A DNA stretch of 64,000 nt from Salinimicrobium sp050750585 (lineage in GTDB: Bacteria > Bacteroidota > Bacteroidia > Flavobacteriales > Flavobacteriaceae). Shown piece after piece: positions 50,384-59,126 of the stretch (the first letter of the stretch is position 1; every line of letters begins with the position of its first letter). Position numbers and translations under genes: made by a program. The notes beneath the pieces are model-generated. The model made no database searches, was not told where the DNA came from, and was given only the letters and a program-made list of their open reading frames with translations. The DNA lies in NCBI RefSeq assembly GCF_050750585.1, contig NZ_JBOJLM010000018.1, positions 3,619-67,618 of the forward strand, given 5' to 3'.

Positions 50384-52249
50384 GTGAATTATTTATCTGT
50401 AGAAAATGTAGCCAAGGCTTACGGAGAAAGAGAACTTTTTTCAAATCTTTCCTTCGGAATTAATGAAGGAGACAAGGTGGGCTTTGTGGCCAAAAACGGA
50501 ACAGGAAAAACCTCTCTCCTCAATATTCTTTCGGGCGCCGATACTCCCGATGCGGGCAATGTGGTATATAGAAAGGATATCACCACAGCTTTTCTTCCGC
50601 AGGAACCTAATCTGGATCCTAAACTTACGGTAGAACAAACCATCTTTGCTTCAGATAATGAAATCCTGAAAGTTATCGAGCGCTACGAAAAAGCACTTGA
50701 AAATCCTGAAGATTCCGATGCCTATCAAAAGGCTTTTGAACAGATGGATGCCCATCAAGCCTGGGATTTTGAAACCACCTATAAACAGATCCTTTTTAAA
50801 CTGAAGCTTGAAGATCTTCACGCGCTGGTAGGAAGTCTTAGCGGCGGACAAAAGAAACGTCTCGCCCTGGCCTCCATGATCCTAAATAAACCCGACCTCA
50901 TCATCATGGATGAACCTACCAACCACCTCGATCTTGATATGATCGAGTGGCTGGAGGAATTCTTCCGTAAAGAGAACTTCACCATTTTTATGGTAACGCA
51001 CGACAGGTACTTCCTGGAACGTGTATGTAACGAGATCGTAGAGCTTGAGGACGGAAATCTTTACACCTACAAAGGCAATTACTCCTACTACCTCAGCAAA
51101 AAAGATGAACGCATTGCTTTAGAGCAAACCAATACCGATAAAGCCAAACAACTTTTCAAGAAGGAACTGGACTGGATGCGACGCCAGCCAAAAGCTCGAA
51201 CAACCAAATCTAAATCGCGTATAGACGACTTTTTTGAAATTAAAGACCGCGCCTCAAAACGCCGCAACGACCACCAGGTGCAACTGGAGATCAATATGGA
51301 GCGCCTGGGGAATAAGATTGTGGAGTTCCATAATATTTCCAAAAGCTTTGGCGATCTCCAACTGCTTGATAAATTCAGTTACAACTTTCAGCCGGGCGAC
51401 AGGCTGGGAATTATCGGAAAAAACGGAACCGGAAAATCCACTTTTCTAAACATTCTCACCGGCACCCTTGCTCCCGATTCCGGGAAGATCACCATTGGGG
51501 AAACTATTAAGTTTGGTTACTACACCCAACGCGGAATTGAGGTAAAGGACGGCCAAAAGGTCATTGATGTGATAAGGGAATTTGGAGATTATATTCCGCT
51601 GAAAAAAGGCCGGCAAATCTCTGCACAGCAGCTTTTGGAACGTTTCCTTTTTGACCGTAAGAAGCAGTACGATTATGTAGAAAAATTAAGTGGTGGAGAA
51701 AAGAAGAGGCTTTACCTGTGTACCGTCCTTATTCAGAATCCAAACTTTCTTATCCTGGATGAGCCCACAAACGATCTCGATATTGTGACCTTGAACGTAC
51801 TCGAAGACTTCCTGCTCGATTTTCCGGGTTGTCTTGTAGTGGTTTCTCACGACCGTTATTTTATGGACAAGATCGTGGACCATCTTTTTGTCTTTAAAGG
51901 AACAACAGAAATTGAAGATTTCCCCGGAAACTATACCGATTACAGGGAATATGAAGCGAGTTCTATAGCTGAACCTACCGAAAAGGCTGAAGCTTCAACA
52001 GAGAAAAAAGCCTGGAAAAAAGAGAACACTACCTCTACGACCCTAACCTACAATGAGCAGAAGGAATACAACAGGCTGGAAAAAGAGATCCATAACCTGG
52101 AAAAGAAAAAGAATGATGTTCAGCAAAAATTCCTGCAGGATCTAAGTCCCGATGAGATCACAAAAGCCTCCATGGAACTTGGAAAGATCGAGGCTGAGAT
52201 AGAACAGAAAACCGAGAGGTGGTTTGAACTGGGAGATAAAATGGAGTAA
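50384..52249 (+). CDS. ABC-F family ATPase
   Basis: Start GTG 50384 (VNYLSVENVAKAYGERELFS) is chosen because a promoter box lies just upstream of it. The protein has two ATPase domains without membrane segments: Walker A GFVAKNGTGKTSLLN and GIIGKNGTGKSTFLN, signatures LSGGQKKRLALASM and LSGGEKKRLYLC, and Walker B IIMDEPTNHLD and LILDEPTNDLD. A lysine-rich coiled coil ends the protein, as in Uup-type members. ABC-F proteins act on ribosomes or DNA junctions; which one is unclear. It seems unrelated to the glycan island. Confidence 0.93.
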   Translation: MNYLSVENVAKAYGERELFSNLSFGINEGDKVGFVAKNGTGKTSLLNILSGADTPDAGNVVYRKDITTAFLPQEPNLDPKLTVEQTIFASDNEILKVIERYEKALENPEDSDAYQKAFEQMDAHQAWDFETTYKQILFKLKLEDLHALVGSLSGGQKKRLALASMILNKPDLIIMDEPTNHLDLDMIEWLEEFFRKENFTIFMVTHDRYFLERVCNEIVELEDGNLYTYKGNYSYYLSKKDERIALEQTNTDKAKQLFKKELDWMRRQPKARTTKSKSRIDDFFEIKDRASKRRNDHQVQLEINMERLGNKIVEFHNISKSFGDLQLLDKFSYNFQPGDRLGIIGKNGTGKSTFLNILTGTLAPDSGKITIGETIKFGYYTQRGIEVKDGQKVIDVIREFGDYIPLKKGRQISAQQLLERFLFDRKKQYDYVEKLSGGEKKRLYLCTVLIQNPNFLILDEPTNDLDIVTLNVLEDFLLDFPGCLVVVSHDRYFMDKIVDHLFVFKGTTEIEDFPGNYTDYREYEASSIAEPTEKAEASTEKKAWKKENTTSTTLTYNEQKEYNRLEKEIHNLEKKKNDVQQKFLQDLSPDEITKASMELGKIEAEIEQKTERWFELGDKME

Positions 52250-52254
52250 GAGAA

Positions 52255-52384
52255 CCCTTTCAGCGGTTTTTTAACCCTGAAAGCGGTTGACTTCTCGCAG
52301 AACCCTCTTTCGGGGCTCCAAGCCGCCGAAAGGGGGTGATTGAAACTCTTTCAGCGGTTTTTTCAATCCTGAAAGCGGTTGATT
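52255..52384. repeat. REP family B cluster upstream of the RAYT gene
   Basis: Two copies of ctttcagcggttttttNa followed by NcctgaaagcggttgaN (52259-52290 and 52350-52384) flank a different palindrome, ccctctttcggggctccaag then ccgccgaaagggggtgattg (52301-52344). Each can fold into a hairpin. The first may also end transcription of the ABC-F gene. Confidence 0.8.
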
Positions 52385-52428
52385 TAAGGAAATTCATATC
52401 TTTAAATTAAATCCTCAATAACAAAAAG

Positions 52429-53019
52429 TTGAAAATCGAACCTATAGAAACGGGAAACTTTTACCACATCTACAACCGTGGAAACAATGGCTCGAACATT
52501 TTTTTTGAGGAAGAAAATTATTCGTATTTCCTGCGGCTCTATGAGAAATATATTCCTCCAGTTGCTGATACCTTTGCCTGGTGCCTCATGCGTAACCATT
52601 TTCACCTACTTCTTTATCTTAAAACCGACAGCGAAATAAAAAAAGAAGATTATTTATTTTTTCCGGGTAAAGAATCGAAGAAACCCGATGCCTCCAGGCA
52701 GCTTGGTCATTTATTTAATGCTTATGCTCAAGCCATCAACAAAAAGTATGGCAGAACGGGAAGTCTTATGGAGAAATCATTTGAAAGAAAAAGAATCACG
52801 TCTGAAGATTATCTTAAACAAATAATTTTTTACATCCATAATAATCCTGTTCATCATGGGGTTGTTCAAAGAATGAGAGAATATCCCTGGTCCTCCTATA
52901 ATATTATTATATCCGATAATCCAACTATCGTAAAACGAAAAGAAGTCATTGAAATATTCGGTGACATAGATAACTTTAAGGCTTACCATGAGAGAAATGA
53001 GGGAAGGGATTTGTTTTGA
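52429..53019 (+). CDS. REP-associated tyrosine transposase (RAYT, TnpA_REP)
   Basis: A 196-residue HUH endonuclease that would process REP hairpins. FYHIYNRGNNGSNIFFEEEN opens it; WCLMRNHFHLLL contains the HUH pair His57 and His59; HLFNAYAQAINKKYGRTGSL has Tyr99 as the likely catalytic tyrosine. The end has FYIHNNPVHHGVV and YPWSSY, also typical. Start TTG 52429 fits the family N-terminus. Palindromes of one type lie directly before and after it, so it has its own REP substrates beside it. Confidence 0.93.
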   Translation: MKIEPIETGNFYHIYNRGNNGSNIFFEEENYSYFLRLYEKYIPPVADTFAWCLMRNHFHLLLYLKTDSEIKKEDYLFFPGKESKKPDASRQLGHLFNAYAQAINKKYGRTGSLMEKSFERKRITSEDYLKQIIFYIHNNPVHHGVVQRMREYPWSSYNIIISDNPTIVKRKEVIEIFGDIDNFKAYHERNEGRDLF

Positions 53020-53062
53020 ACCCGCTTTCGGGATTCTAAGCCGCCGAAAGGGGTGATTGAGA
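53018..53062. repeat. REP family B copy downstream of the RAYT gene
   Basis: gaacccgctttcgggattct followed by aagccgccgaaaggggtgat is the same palindrome as at 52301-52344, starting in the RAYT stop codon. Confidence 0.8.
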
Positions 53063-53090
53063 CAGGGCATGACCAAAATTTTAGACAACG

Positions 53091-56078
53091 CTAAAACACC
53101 CTCTCCTCCAGCAAATCCTTCCAAACAATAAATCCCTTTCTATCATCAGAATAATCATGAAAGATACGGCTGAAATTTTTTGGCTGATTTTCAAGATATT
53201 CTTTTCTTCCTTTATTCCGAATGAAATTTAATTCCCCATTAATATAAACTAGATATTTCTGAAGTTCATTCTTATTGAAATGCCACACATAAGTCGCTTC
53301 TTCTGTGTCTAGAGTTTCGAGCACAAGGTGGTATTGATCTATTCCTGAAATAAGGAATACAAAAGAAAACGGATCAAGGACAAAACGAAGTCTCAGGACA
53401 GTATATTCATGTTTGGTTGCTAAGTACCTTAATTGCCGGTGATGCTTGTACTTTGAATTATCTAAAAGATCCTGAAGTAAATCTTCCCCGTAACTAAAAA
53501 TAGCTGAAATGTTATTTTCTGTTTGAAGTTGTTCTTTTTCCATTTCTTCACCCCCACTTTTTTTACTGAAAAGTCCTTTCTCCAAAAATCTGAATTTGAC
53601 ACTTTGCAGGATTTCGTCATCCAGCTCTTCCAGAGCTTTGGAAGTTGCCATTTGAGAAATAATTTTTCCCTCCTGAATTTCAGCAGAAATTTTAATCCGG
53701 ACTTTTCCCGACTTCAAAACTTTAGCAAAATAAGGTTTCAGAACGTCAAACTCCGGTCTAAAAAGGTCATTTTCAACTTCAAATTCAAGTTTAATGGCAG
53801 GGTTGGGTATTTGATAAGTAAAAGCAACTGCACCAAAGCGAAAATCAAGATCCTCCCACAAAATATTGAGATCCTCATCAACACTAAAAATTTCTGGAGC
53901 TGTAGAATTTTTCATTGACAGTTCTTCTTCATCAAACAAAGTAACCTGCTTGTCGAAATGACGATAATAGGTATTTCTCTTCAGAAATAGTTTATTCAGG
54001 TACTCTATTTTATGATCCCGATAATCATAAATTACAGGAGTAAGCTCAGAACGCTGAACCCGACCTATGTACTGAATCAACTTTCCTTTAAAGGAAAAAG
54101 GATAAACAAGAAAAAGAGTAGAGGCATTTTGCAGGTCAGATCCTTCGCCAAAAAACTGGCCGGTGGTGATTAAAACCTGGTAATCTCCTTTTCTCAAGCT
54201 CTCCCATTTTAGGCTCCGGCTTACCTGTGAATCATCTCCGCTCAAGGTTATCGTTTCAAAGAACTGTTTAAGTAGTAGGTAAAGTATGTCTATGTGCTCT
54301 TTACGTTCAGTTAGCAAAACAACATTTCTCCCTTTCTCAACTTGAAGTGTTACATCTTCACAAATAAGCCTGTTCCTGTTTGAATCATGCACGAGTACCT
54401 TAGACAATACTTCGAAAGGATCTGTTTTTGAATTGTATGGTATATCAAGAGAAGTATTGCGAATTATTACCCTCGCCCGTTTGTAATTTTCAATTTCATG
54501 GGAATTTATATGAGCTATAAGCTCTCCCAAATATGTAAAGATCATTTTTCCGTCACTTCCTTTTCTAAAAGGGGTTGCAGTTAATCCATACTGAAAAAAT
54601 GGAGTAAGTTGGGAAATCACATTTTTATAAGTTTCAGCAGGGATATGGTGGCATTCATCAATGATAACGGTTCCAAAGGATTGAGAGAAATTAGAATTTT
54701 CAGCTTTTTTTATTTGTTTACTTAAACTCTGTATCATAGCCACCGTAACTAACTTTCCACTTTTGGCTTTTCCCTGTCCAATCCTACCAATTTCCCTTTT
54801 CGGAATTCCTAGAAAGCCTTCAATTCGCTCTATCCACTGCTCCATTAATTGTTTCCTATGCACCACAATAAGGGCCGGTAATCCTTTATCTGCAACAATC
54901 TGCAGGCCAATAACAGTTTTTCCTGAACCCGGAGGTGCTGTAATAACTCCGAAATCTTTCCTTTTTGCTGCTGCAACAGCTTTTTTTTGATGTTCCCGCA
55001 GGGCTATTCCTGCTGAAAATTTCACCTTTTTTGGTTTTCTTCTTTTATCTATAAATTCATGGTCGACGTTCTGCTTTCTACAGAACCGGATAAATTTTCC
55101 AATAAATCCCCGCGGCAGTAGTAGATGATCACTTGTCTCTTCATAAGTCTTGAAATATCGATCTGTGCCCCAGGTACTTTTACCTGTCTTCTTTTTGATG
55201 AAAAATTCTGAATTGGGAAAATTCAATTCATCTTTTAAATATGTTGCAACTGAAGGAGGCAATGACCATTTATTCAAAACAACTTTATTATCAAGTGTTA
55301 TTCTCAGCTTTCCTGAACCTGCCCTTTTTGCCTCTTTAAGAGATTCTGAATCTGAATCAAGATTATTTAAAAGCTTATCCAGGTGAGAAATTGCCACCCT
55401 CTCAATTTTGGAAAGGAATTTCCATTGATCCTCAAATGGCTGCATGTTTTCATTAACAAAACAACTATTCCCTTTTTCAATGGCCGGTTTATATAATGGC
55501 AAGGCAATTAAATTTCCCAAACCTTTTCCCGATAAAGCATCCTGATTAGGGAAGAGTCTGTCAAAACTTGAACTTTTATCCAACAAAGAAAATGCGCCGG
55601 TTTCTTCCAGCAGGGCCTTGAATAATTTTCGACTTTTGATCGCCGGATAAGTCCCCTCAAAAAAGATCCAGACGTGTCCTCCGTTTCCCGAACGTGATTT
55701 TTCAATGTATGCAGGAATTCCCCTGCTTTTTAAAGTATTAATTACAGAAATACATTCTTCTGCCCAGTTATTGCCGTCGAAATCTGCAACAATAAACCAC
55801 GAGGTATTGTCCTGCAGTAAAGGATAAATACCAATGAGCTGCTCGCCCTGTAGATGCTTCTCAATTTCATTATCTGTAAGCGAAAGAAAAGTTTTTTGCT
55901 CATAAGACTTAAATGTGCCACCCTTCATCTTGTGAAGCCGGAACATGTAAGGATCAAATTGATATGCCGGCATATAACCCTTTTTGGATCCCTTTTGCCA
56001 ATGACGTGCAAAAACATCCTGCCTACCTTTGAAAAGGCTTTTTATCAATTCCACGTTTGAAAGTCGACTATTCTGCAT
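53091..56078 (-). CDS. Primase-helicase of the TOTE conflict-system type
   Basis: A 995-residue protein. The N-terminal third is an archaeo-eukaryotic primase: FIVADFDGNNW gives the catalytic Asp99/Asp101, SRSGNGGHVWIFFE has His135, and GLGNLIALPLY (187-196) holds the third motif. Residues 350-690 are a superfamily 2 helicase: Walker A TAPPGSGKTVIGLQI (Lys387), VIIDECHH (474-477 DECH), GLTATPFRK, and QYIGRVQRS. The last 300 residues are unassigned; no nuclease motif is seen. Such fusions are described as phage- or mobile-element conflict systems; repair is an alternative. It is a lone gene here. Confidence 0.8.
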   Translation of the reverse strand: MQNSRLSNVELIKSLFKGRQDVFARHWQKGSKKGYMPAYQFDPYMFRLHKMKGGTFKSYEQKTFLSLTDNEIEKHLQGEQLIGIYPLLQDNTSWFIVADFDGNNWAEECISVINTLKSRGIPAYIEKSRSGNGGHVWIFFEGTYPAIKSRKLFKALLEETGAFSLLDKSSSFDRLFPNQDALSGKGLGNLIALPLYKPAIEKGNSCFVNENMQPFEDQWKFLSKIERVAISHLDKLLNNLDSDSESLKEAKRAGSGKLRITLDNKVVLNKWSLPPSVATYLKDELNFPNSEFFIKKKTGKSTWGTDRYFKTYEETSDHLLLPRGFIGKFIRFCRKQNVDHEFIDKRRKPKKVKFSAGIALREHQKKAVAAAKRKDFGVITAPPGSGKTVIGLQIVADKGLPALIVVHRKQLMEQWIERIEGFLGIPKREIGRIGQGKAKSGKLVTVAMIQSLSKQIKKAENSNFSQSFGTVIIDECHHIPAETYKNVISQLTPFFQYGLTATPFRKGSDGKMIFTYLGELIAHINSHEIENYKRARVIIRNTSLDIPYNSKTDPFEVLSKVLVHDSNRNRLICEDVTLQVEKGRNVVLLTERKEHIDILYLLLKQFFETITLSGDDSQVSRSLKWESLRKGDYQVLITTGQFFGEGSDLQNASTLFLVYPFSFKGKLIQYIGRVQRSELTPVIYDYRDHKIEYLNKLFLKRNTYYRHFDKQVTLFDEEELSMKNSTAPEIFSVDEDLNILWEDLDFRFGAVAFTYQIPNPAIKLEFEVENDLFRPEFDVLKPYFAKVLKSGKVRIKISAEIQEGKIISQMATSKALEELDDEILQSVKFRFLEKGLFSKKSGGEEMEKEQLQTENNISAIFSYGEDLLQDLLDNSKYKHHRQLRYLATKHEYTVLRLRFVLDPFSFVFLISGIDQYHLVLETLDTEEATYVWHFNKNELQKYLVYINGELNFIRNKGRKEYLENQPKNFSRIFHDYSDDRKGFIVWKDLLEERVF

Positions 56079-56110
56079 CTTTCATTTTAGTTGGTTACAA
56101 CTTCCCCGCT

Positions 56111-56119
56111 CTAAAAATA
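56111..56119 (-). promoter_or_regulatory. Weak -7 box of the primase-helicase gene
   Basis: On the minus strand TATTTTTAG lies 33 bases before the ATG at 56078, with tttgcttgc upstream as a possible -33 region. It is one base off TAnnTTTG. Confidence 0.3.
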
Positions 56120-56236
56120 AGGTTTTGACTTACATTTGCAAGCAAAGCAAAATTTAGATATTAGTTTCACATTAAAGCAAATATTGGAATTTGGAGCTTG
56201 AAATGAGTAAAATTGAGTTATCATATTAACATATAG

Positions 56237-57163
56237 ATGTTTCATTTAGTCAAAGCCTATTTCCGTTTTCTTCTCCACTCCACCAATCAACATGGAGTGC
56301 ATTCGCCTTTTGTTTATGGGCTGGTGACCCGCTGTTTTTATGACCGAAGAAAATACGCTTCTTATGCGCTGCTGAAGGAATACAGAAGATCCTTGCTGAA
56401 GGACAAAAGAGCAATTAAAGTAAAAGATTTTGGTGCCGGAAGTAAAGTTTTTACATCTGAAGTCCGTAAGCTGTCAAAAATGGCAAAAACGGCAGGCATT
56501 TCTCCCAAACGCGCCCGACTCCTTAATCGGCTCGTGAGGTATTTAGAGGCAGATACAGCCATGGAGCTTGGAACTTCTCTTGGGCTAGGCACAGCGGCAA
56601 TGGCAGCCGGAAATAAAATAAAGGTCACTACTATTGAAGGTTGCCCCCAAACAGCTCTAATTGCTTCGGAAAAATTTAAGGAATTCAGATTGAGGAATAT
56701 TCAGCTGATGGTTGGCAAGTTTCAAGAATTATTAGTTGAAAATGGAAAGTGGAAAGAGGGAAGTGGAGAGAGGAAAGAAGAAAAAAATTCCAAATTCAAA
56801 ATTCCAAATTCCAACTCAACTAAAAACAGCCAACTTACAACTGACAACTCAAAACCCACAACCGACAACCGACAACCCACAACTCATAACTCCGAACTCC
56901 GAACTCAAAACAACGATCTAATCTACGTAGACGGCAACCATCAAAAAGAAGCTACCCTATCCTATTTTGAGAAGCTACTCCCAACCGTTCACAACGATTC
57001 TGTCATGATCTTTGACGACATTCACTGGTCAAAAGGCATGGAAGAAGCCTGGGAAGAGATAAAAGCACACCCTAAAGTGAAGGTTTCTATAGACACTTTT
57101 CAATGGGGCCTCGTGTTTTTCAGAAGAGAACAGGAAAAGGAACATTTCGTAATTCGTGTCTGA
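56237..57163 (+). CDS. SAM-dependent methyltransferase with repeat-derived insertion
   Basis: A 308-residue protein with TAMELGTSLGLGTAAMAAGN (107-126) as motif I, VTTIEGCPQTALIASEKF as the acidic region, and DLIYVDGNHQKEATLSYFEK and DSVMIFDDIHWSKGMEEAWE (227 onward) as the O-methyltransferase-like C-terminal half. It resembles a methyltransferase conserved in Bacteroidota. Between residues 167 and 225 the frame reads through intergenic-type repeat DNA (SQLTTDNSKPTTDNRQPTTH), placed between the motif II strand and the DLIYVDG strand. The insert would form a disordered loop. Confidence 0.8.
   Translation: MFHLVKAYFRFLLHSTNQHGVHSPFVYGLVTRCFYDRRKYASYALLKEYRRSLLKDKRAIKVKDFGAGSKVFTSEVRKLSKMAKTAGISPKRARLLNRLVRYLEADTAMELGTSLGLGTAAMAAGNKIKVTTIEGCPQTALIASEKFKEFRLRNIQLMVGKFQELLVENGKWKEGSGERKEEKNSKFKIPNSNSTKNSQLTTDNSKPTTDNRQPTTHNSELRTQNNDLIYVDGNHQKEATLSYFEKLLPTVHNDSVMIFDDIHWSKGMEEAWEEIKAHPKVKVSIDTFQWGLVFFRREQEKEHFVIRV
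56735..56911. repeat. Phrase-repeat insertion inside the methyltransferase gene
   Basis: Three kinds of words follow one another: ggaaagtggaaagagggaag, aattccaaattcaaaattcc, and acaaccgacaaccgacaacc then cacaactcataactccgaac. All are types found between genes in this window. The insert is 177 bases, a multiple of three, and contains no stop in the frame used. Confidence 0.9.
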
Positions 57164-57671
57164 TAAGTTTGCAGTGCGCTGTAATTAGTAGGCAGTTGTT
57201 TAAAAAGCTGATAGCTTTTTTGTCATTTCTCCTAGTATAAAATTTCTTACTTCTAAACATTTCTCTTCTGGTAAAATTTTTTGTGCATCCTCCTTTTAGG
57301 GCCGGGGCAAAGAAGCGCAAAAAAGATTACCTGTTCCTGATTGAGGAATTTCAAAATTACTACTTCCCACTGCGCATTACCTACTAGGAATATTCCGCTC
57401 CGCTGGAGCTCATTAAATCGACTTAATTAAATATCTATAGATATTACGCTCCTCCGGAGCTAAATTACATATATTATCCTCTCCCCGCCCCTCTCCAAAG
57501 GTGAGGGAGTATTTTTCAATAGCTCCTCTCCCTTAGGGAGAGTCGTAAGTGTAGGATAGCAAACAAATCTTCAAATCCTCACATCTTCAAATTTCAAATC
57601 CTCCTTTTGCTTATTGATAATTGTAACAAACTCTCCTAACTTGCGTCTAACTTTTGAATTCACATTAGCTT
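57164..57671. other. Repeat-rich intergenic region
   Basis: These 508 bases hold no gene. They contain two related palindromes, ttccgctccgctggagctc (57392-57410) and attacgctcctccggagct (57443-57461), a further pair ccctctccaaaggtgaggga and cctctcccttagggagag (57488-57551), and phrase words caaatcttcaaatcctcaca (57564-57602). A ctaacttttgaatt near 57651 may be the -7 region of the next gene, with one base too many for a perfect box. Confidence 0.65.
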
Positions 57672-58373
57672 ATGAGCAGCGTTATTAAGATTAGGCAAAT
57701 TACCAGGGATTTTCACCTGGGACAGGAAATTGTAAAAGTTCTAAAAGGTATCGATCTCGATATTGAAAAAGGAGAGTACGTAGCTTTTATGGGTCCTTCA
57801 GGATCGGGAAAGTCTACACTTATGAATCTCCTGGGATGTCTTGACACTCCAACTTCGGGCCAGTATATCCTTAATGGAAAAGATGTGAGCCAAATGAGCG
57901 ATGATGAGCTGGCAGAGATCAGGAATAAAGAAATTGGATTTGTTTTTCAAACTTTTAACCTCCTACCCCGCACCACTGCCTTGGAAAATGTTGCTCTGCC
58001 AATGATCTACGCAGGGGCTACTAAAAGTCAGCGAAAGGAACGTGCCGAGAAAGTACTTGCCGATGTTGGCCTGGCAGACAGGATGGATCATAAGCCCAAC
58101 CAGCTTTCTGGTGGGCAACGCCAAAGAGTTGCTGTGGGCCGAGCTCTGGTGAATAATCCGTCAATAATCCTTGCTGATGAGCCTACGGGGAACCTCGATT
58201 CAAAAACTTCTGTAGAGATCATGAATCTCTTTGATGACATACACGCTTCAGGAAACACTGTAATCCTGGTTACTCACGAAGAAGATATCGCCCGTCACGC
58301 CCATCGCATTATCCGACTTCGCGATGGTATGATCGAAAGCGACGAAAGGAAAAAAGTTCTCAGTGGTCAGTAA
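57672..58373 (+). CDS. ABC transporter ATPase of the MacB/LolD type
   Basis: A 233-residue ATPase: Walker A MGPSGSGKSTLMNLLG, Q-loop FVFQTFNLLPRTTALENVAL, signature QLSGGQRQRVAVGRALVNNP and Walker B IILADEPTGNLDS. The group works with FtsX/MacB-fold permeases in lipoprotein release or efflux. No permease gene is next to it here, so its partner is encoded elsewhere or outside the window. Phrase words follow at 58445-58473 before the small gene downstream. Confidence 0.92.
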   Translation: MSSVIKIRQITRDFHLGQEIVKVLKGIDLDIEKGEYVAFMGPSGSGKSTLMNLLGCLDTPTSGQYILNGKDVSQMSDDELAEIRNKEIGFVFQTFNLLPRTTALENVALPMIYAGATKSQRKERAEKVLADVGLADRMDHKPNQLSGGQRQRVAVGRALVNNPSIILADEPTGNLDSKTSVEIMNLFDDIHASGNTVILVTHEEDIARHAHRIIRLRDGMIESDERKKVLSGQ

Positions 58374-58480
58374 TCAGTTGGCAGAAAAAATTGTTTTAAG
58401 ACAAAACCAACTTAAGCAGTAACTTCTTAATTAAGGAAAAATCTCTAAACTCCGAACTCCTAACTCTTAACTAACAAAAA

Positions 58481-58639
58481 ATGTCATTTTTCGATAGCGA
58501 TACGATCCTCTACATCATCATTATCGTGGTTTTCCTCGCCTTCTTCTTATGGAACGGCAATCGTACAAAAAAGAACCGGGAGCTTAAAAAGAACAGGAAT
58601 TTCAGAAACCGGTACAACGAGCGAAAAAGAAAGAAATAA
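58481..58639 (+). CDS. Small single-pass membrane protein (first of two paralogues)
   Basis: A 52-residue reading frame: a short acidic start MSFFDSDTI, one membrane helix (LYIIIIVVFLAFFLW), and a strongly basic tail rich in Lys, Arg and Asn. The charge pattern suggests that the tail lies in the cytoplasm. It shares the AFFLW segment and the basic tail with the frame at 58722. Function unknown. Confidence 0.65.
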   Translation: MSFFDSDTILYIIIIVVFLAFFLWNGNRTKKNRELKKNRNFRNRYNERKRKK

Positions 58640-58721
58640 ATTCTGCAGGCACTGAATTAACACTTTATAAGTACAGGATAATCAGATGATTTATTAAATT
58701 ATCTTCTGAAATCTGTGCGCC

Positions 58722-58895
58722 ATGAATGACTTCTGGAATAACGAACTATTCTTGTACCTGGCCCTTTTATGTGTTTGCGTCGCTTTTTTCCTATGGATAA
58801 GAAGCCGTAAACGCAGGAAAAAAGAGCTGGAATGGAGGCGTTCTTTAAGCAAAAACTTTCAGAAGAAATTTAAGAGACAAAAAAATAGCGAATAA
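58722..58895 (+). CDS. Small single-pass membrane protein (second of two paralogues)
   Basis: A 57-residue reading frame: MNDFWNNE, one helix (LFLYLALLCVCVAFFLW) with two Cys, and a basic tail (RSRKRRKKELEWRRSLSKN). It lies 82 bases after its paralogue, so tandem duplication is likely. Function unknown. Confidence 0.6.
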   Translation: MNDFWNNELFLYLALLCVCVAFFLWIRSRKRRKKELEWRRSLSKNFQKKFKRQKNSE

Positions 58896-59081
58896 CAGGA
58901 CTCTTCAGTAGGGAAGAAATAACAATATAAAATTCTAATTTGCAATGTTTTTCACTGACTTCCAAACAAGATGATCTCCAGAAAATACCTCCCAAAAATG
59001 GCATTTTTGGGACCTCTTCAGAAAATAAATTCCAAAGTTTAACTTCCCGCAATCCCATTTTAAAACCCCTCTTTATTTTCT

Positions 59082-59089
59082 TACTTTAG
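59082..59089 (+). promoter_or_regulatory. Possible -7 box of the adenosyltransferase gene
   Basis: TACTTTAG, one base off TAnnTTTG, ends 37 bases before the ATG. The same box occurs before neuB and neuC. Confidence 0.35.
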
Positions 59090-59126
59090 GCACCCTTTCT
59101 AACAAGAAGTTCTTAAAACCATAAAG

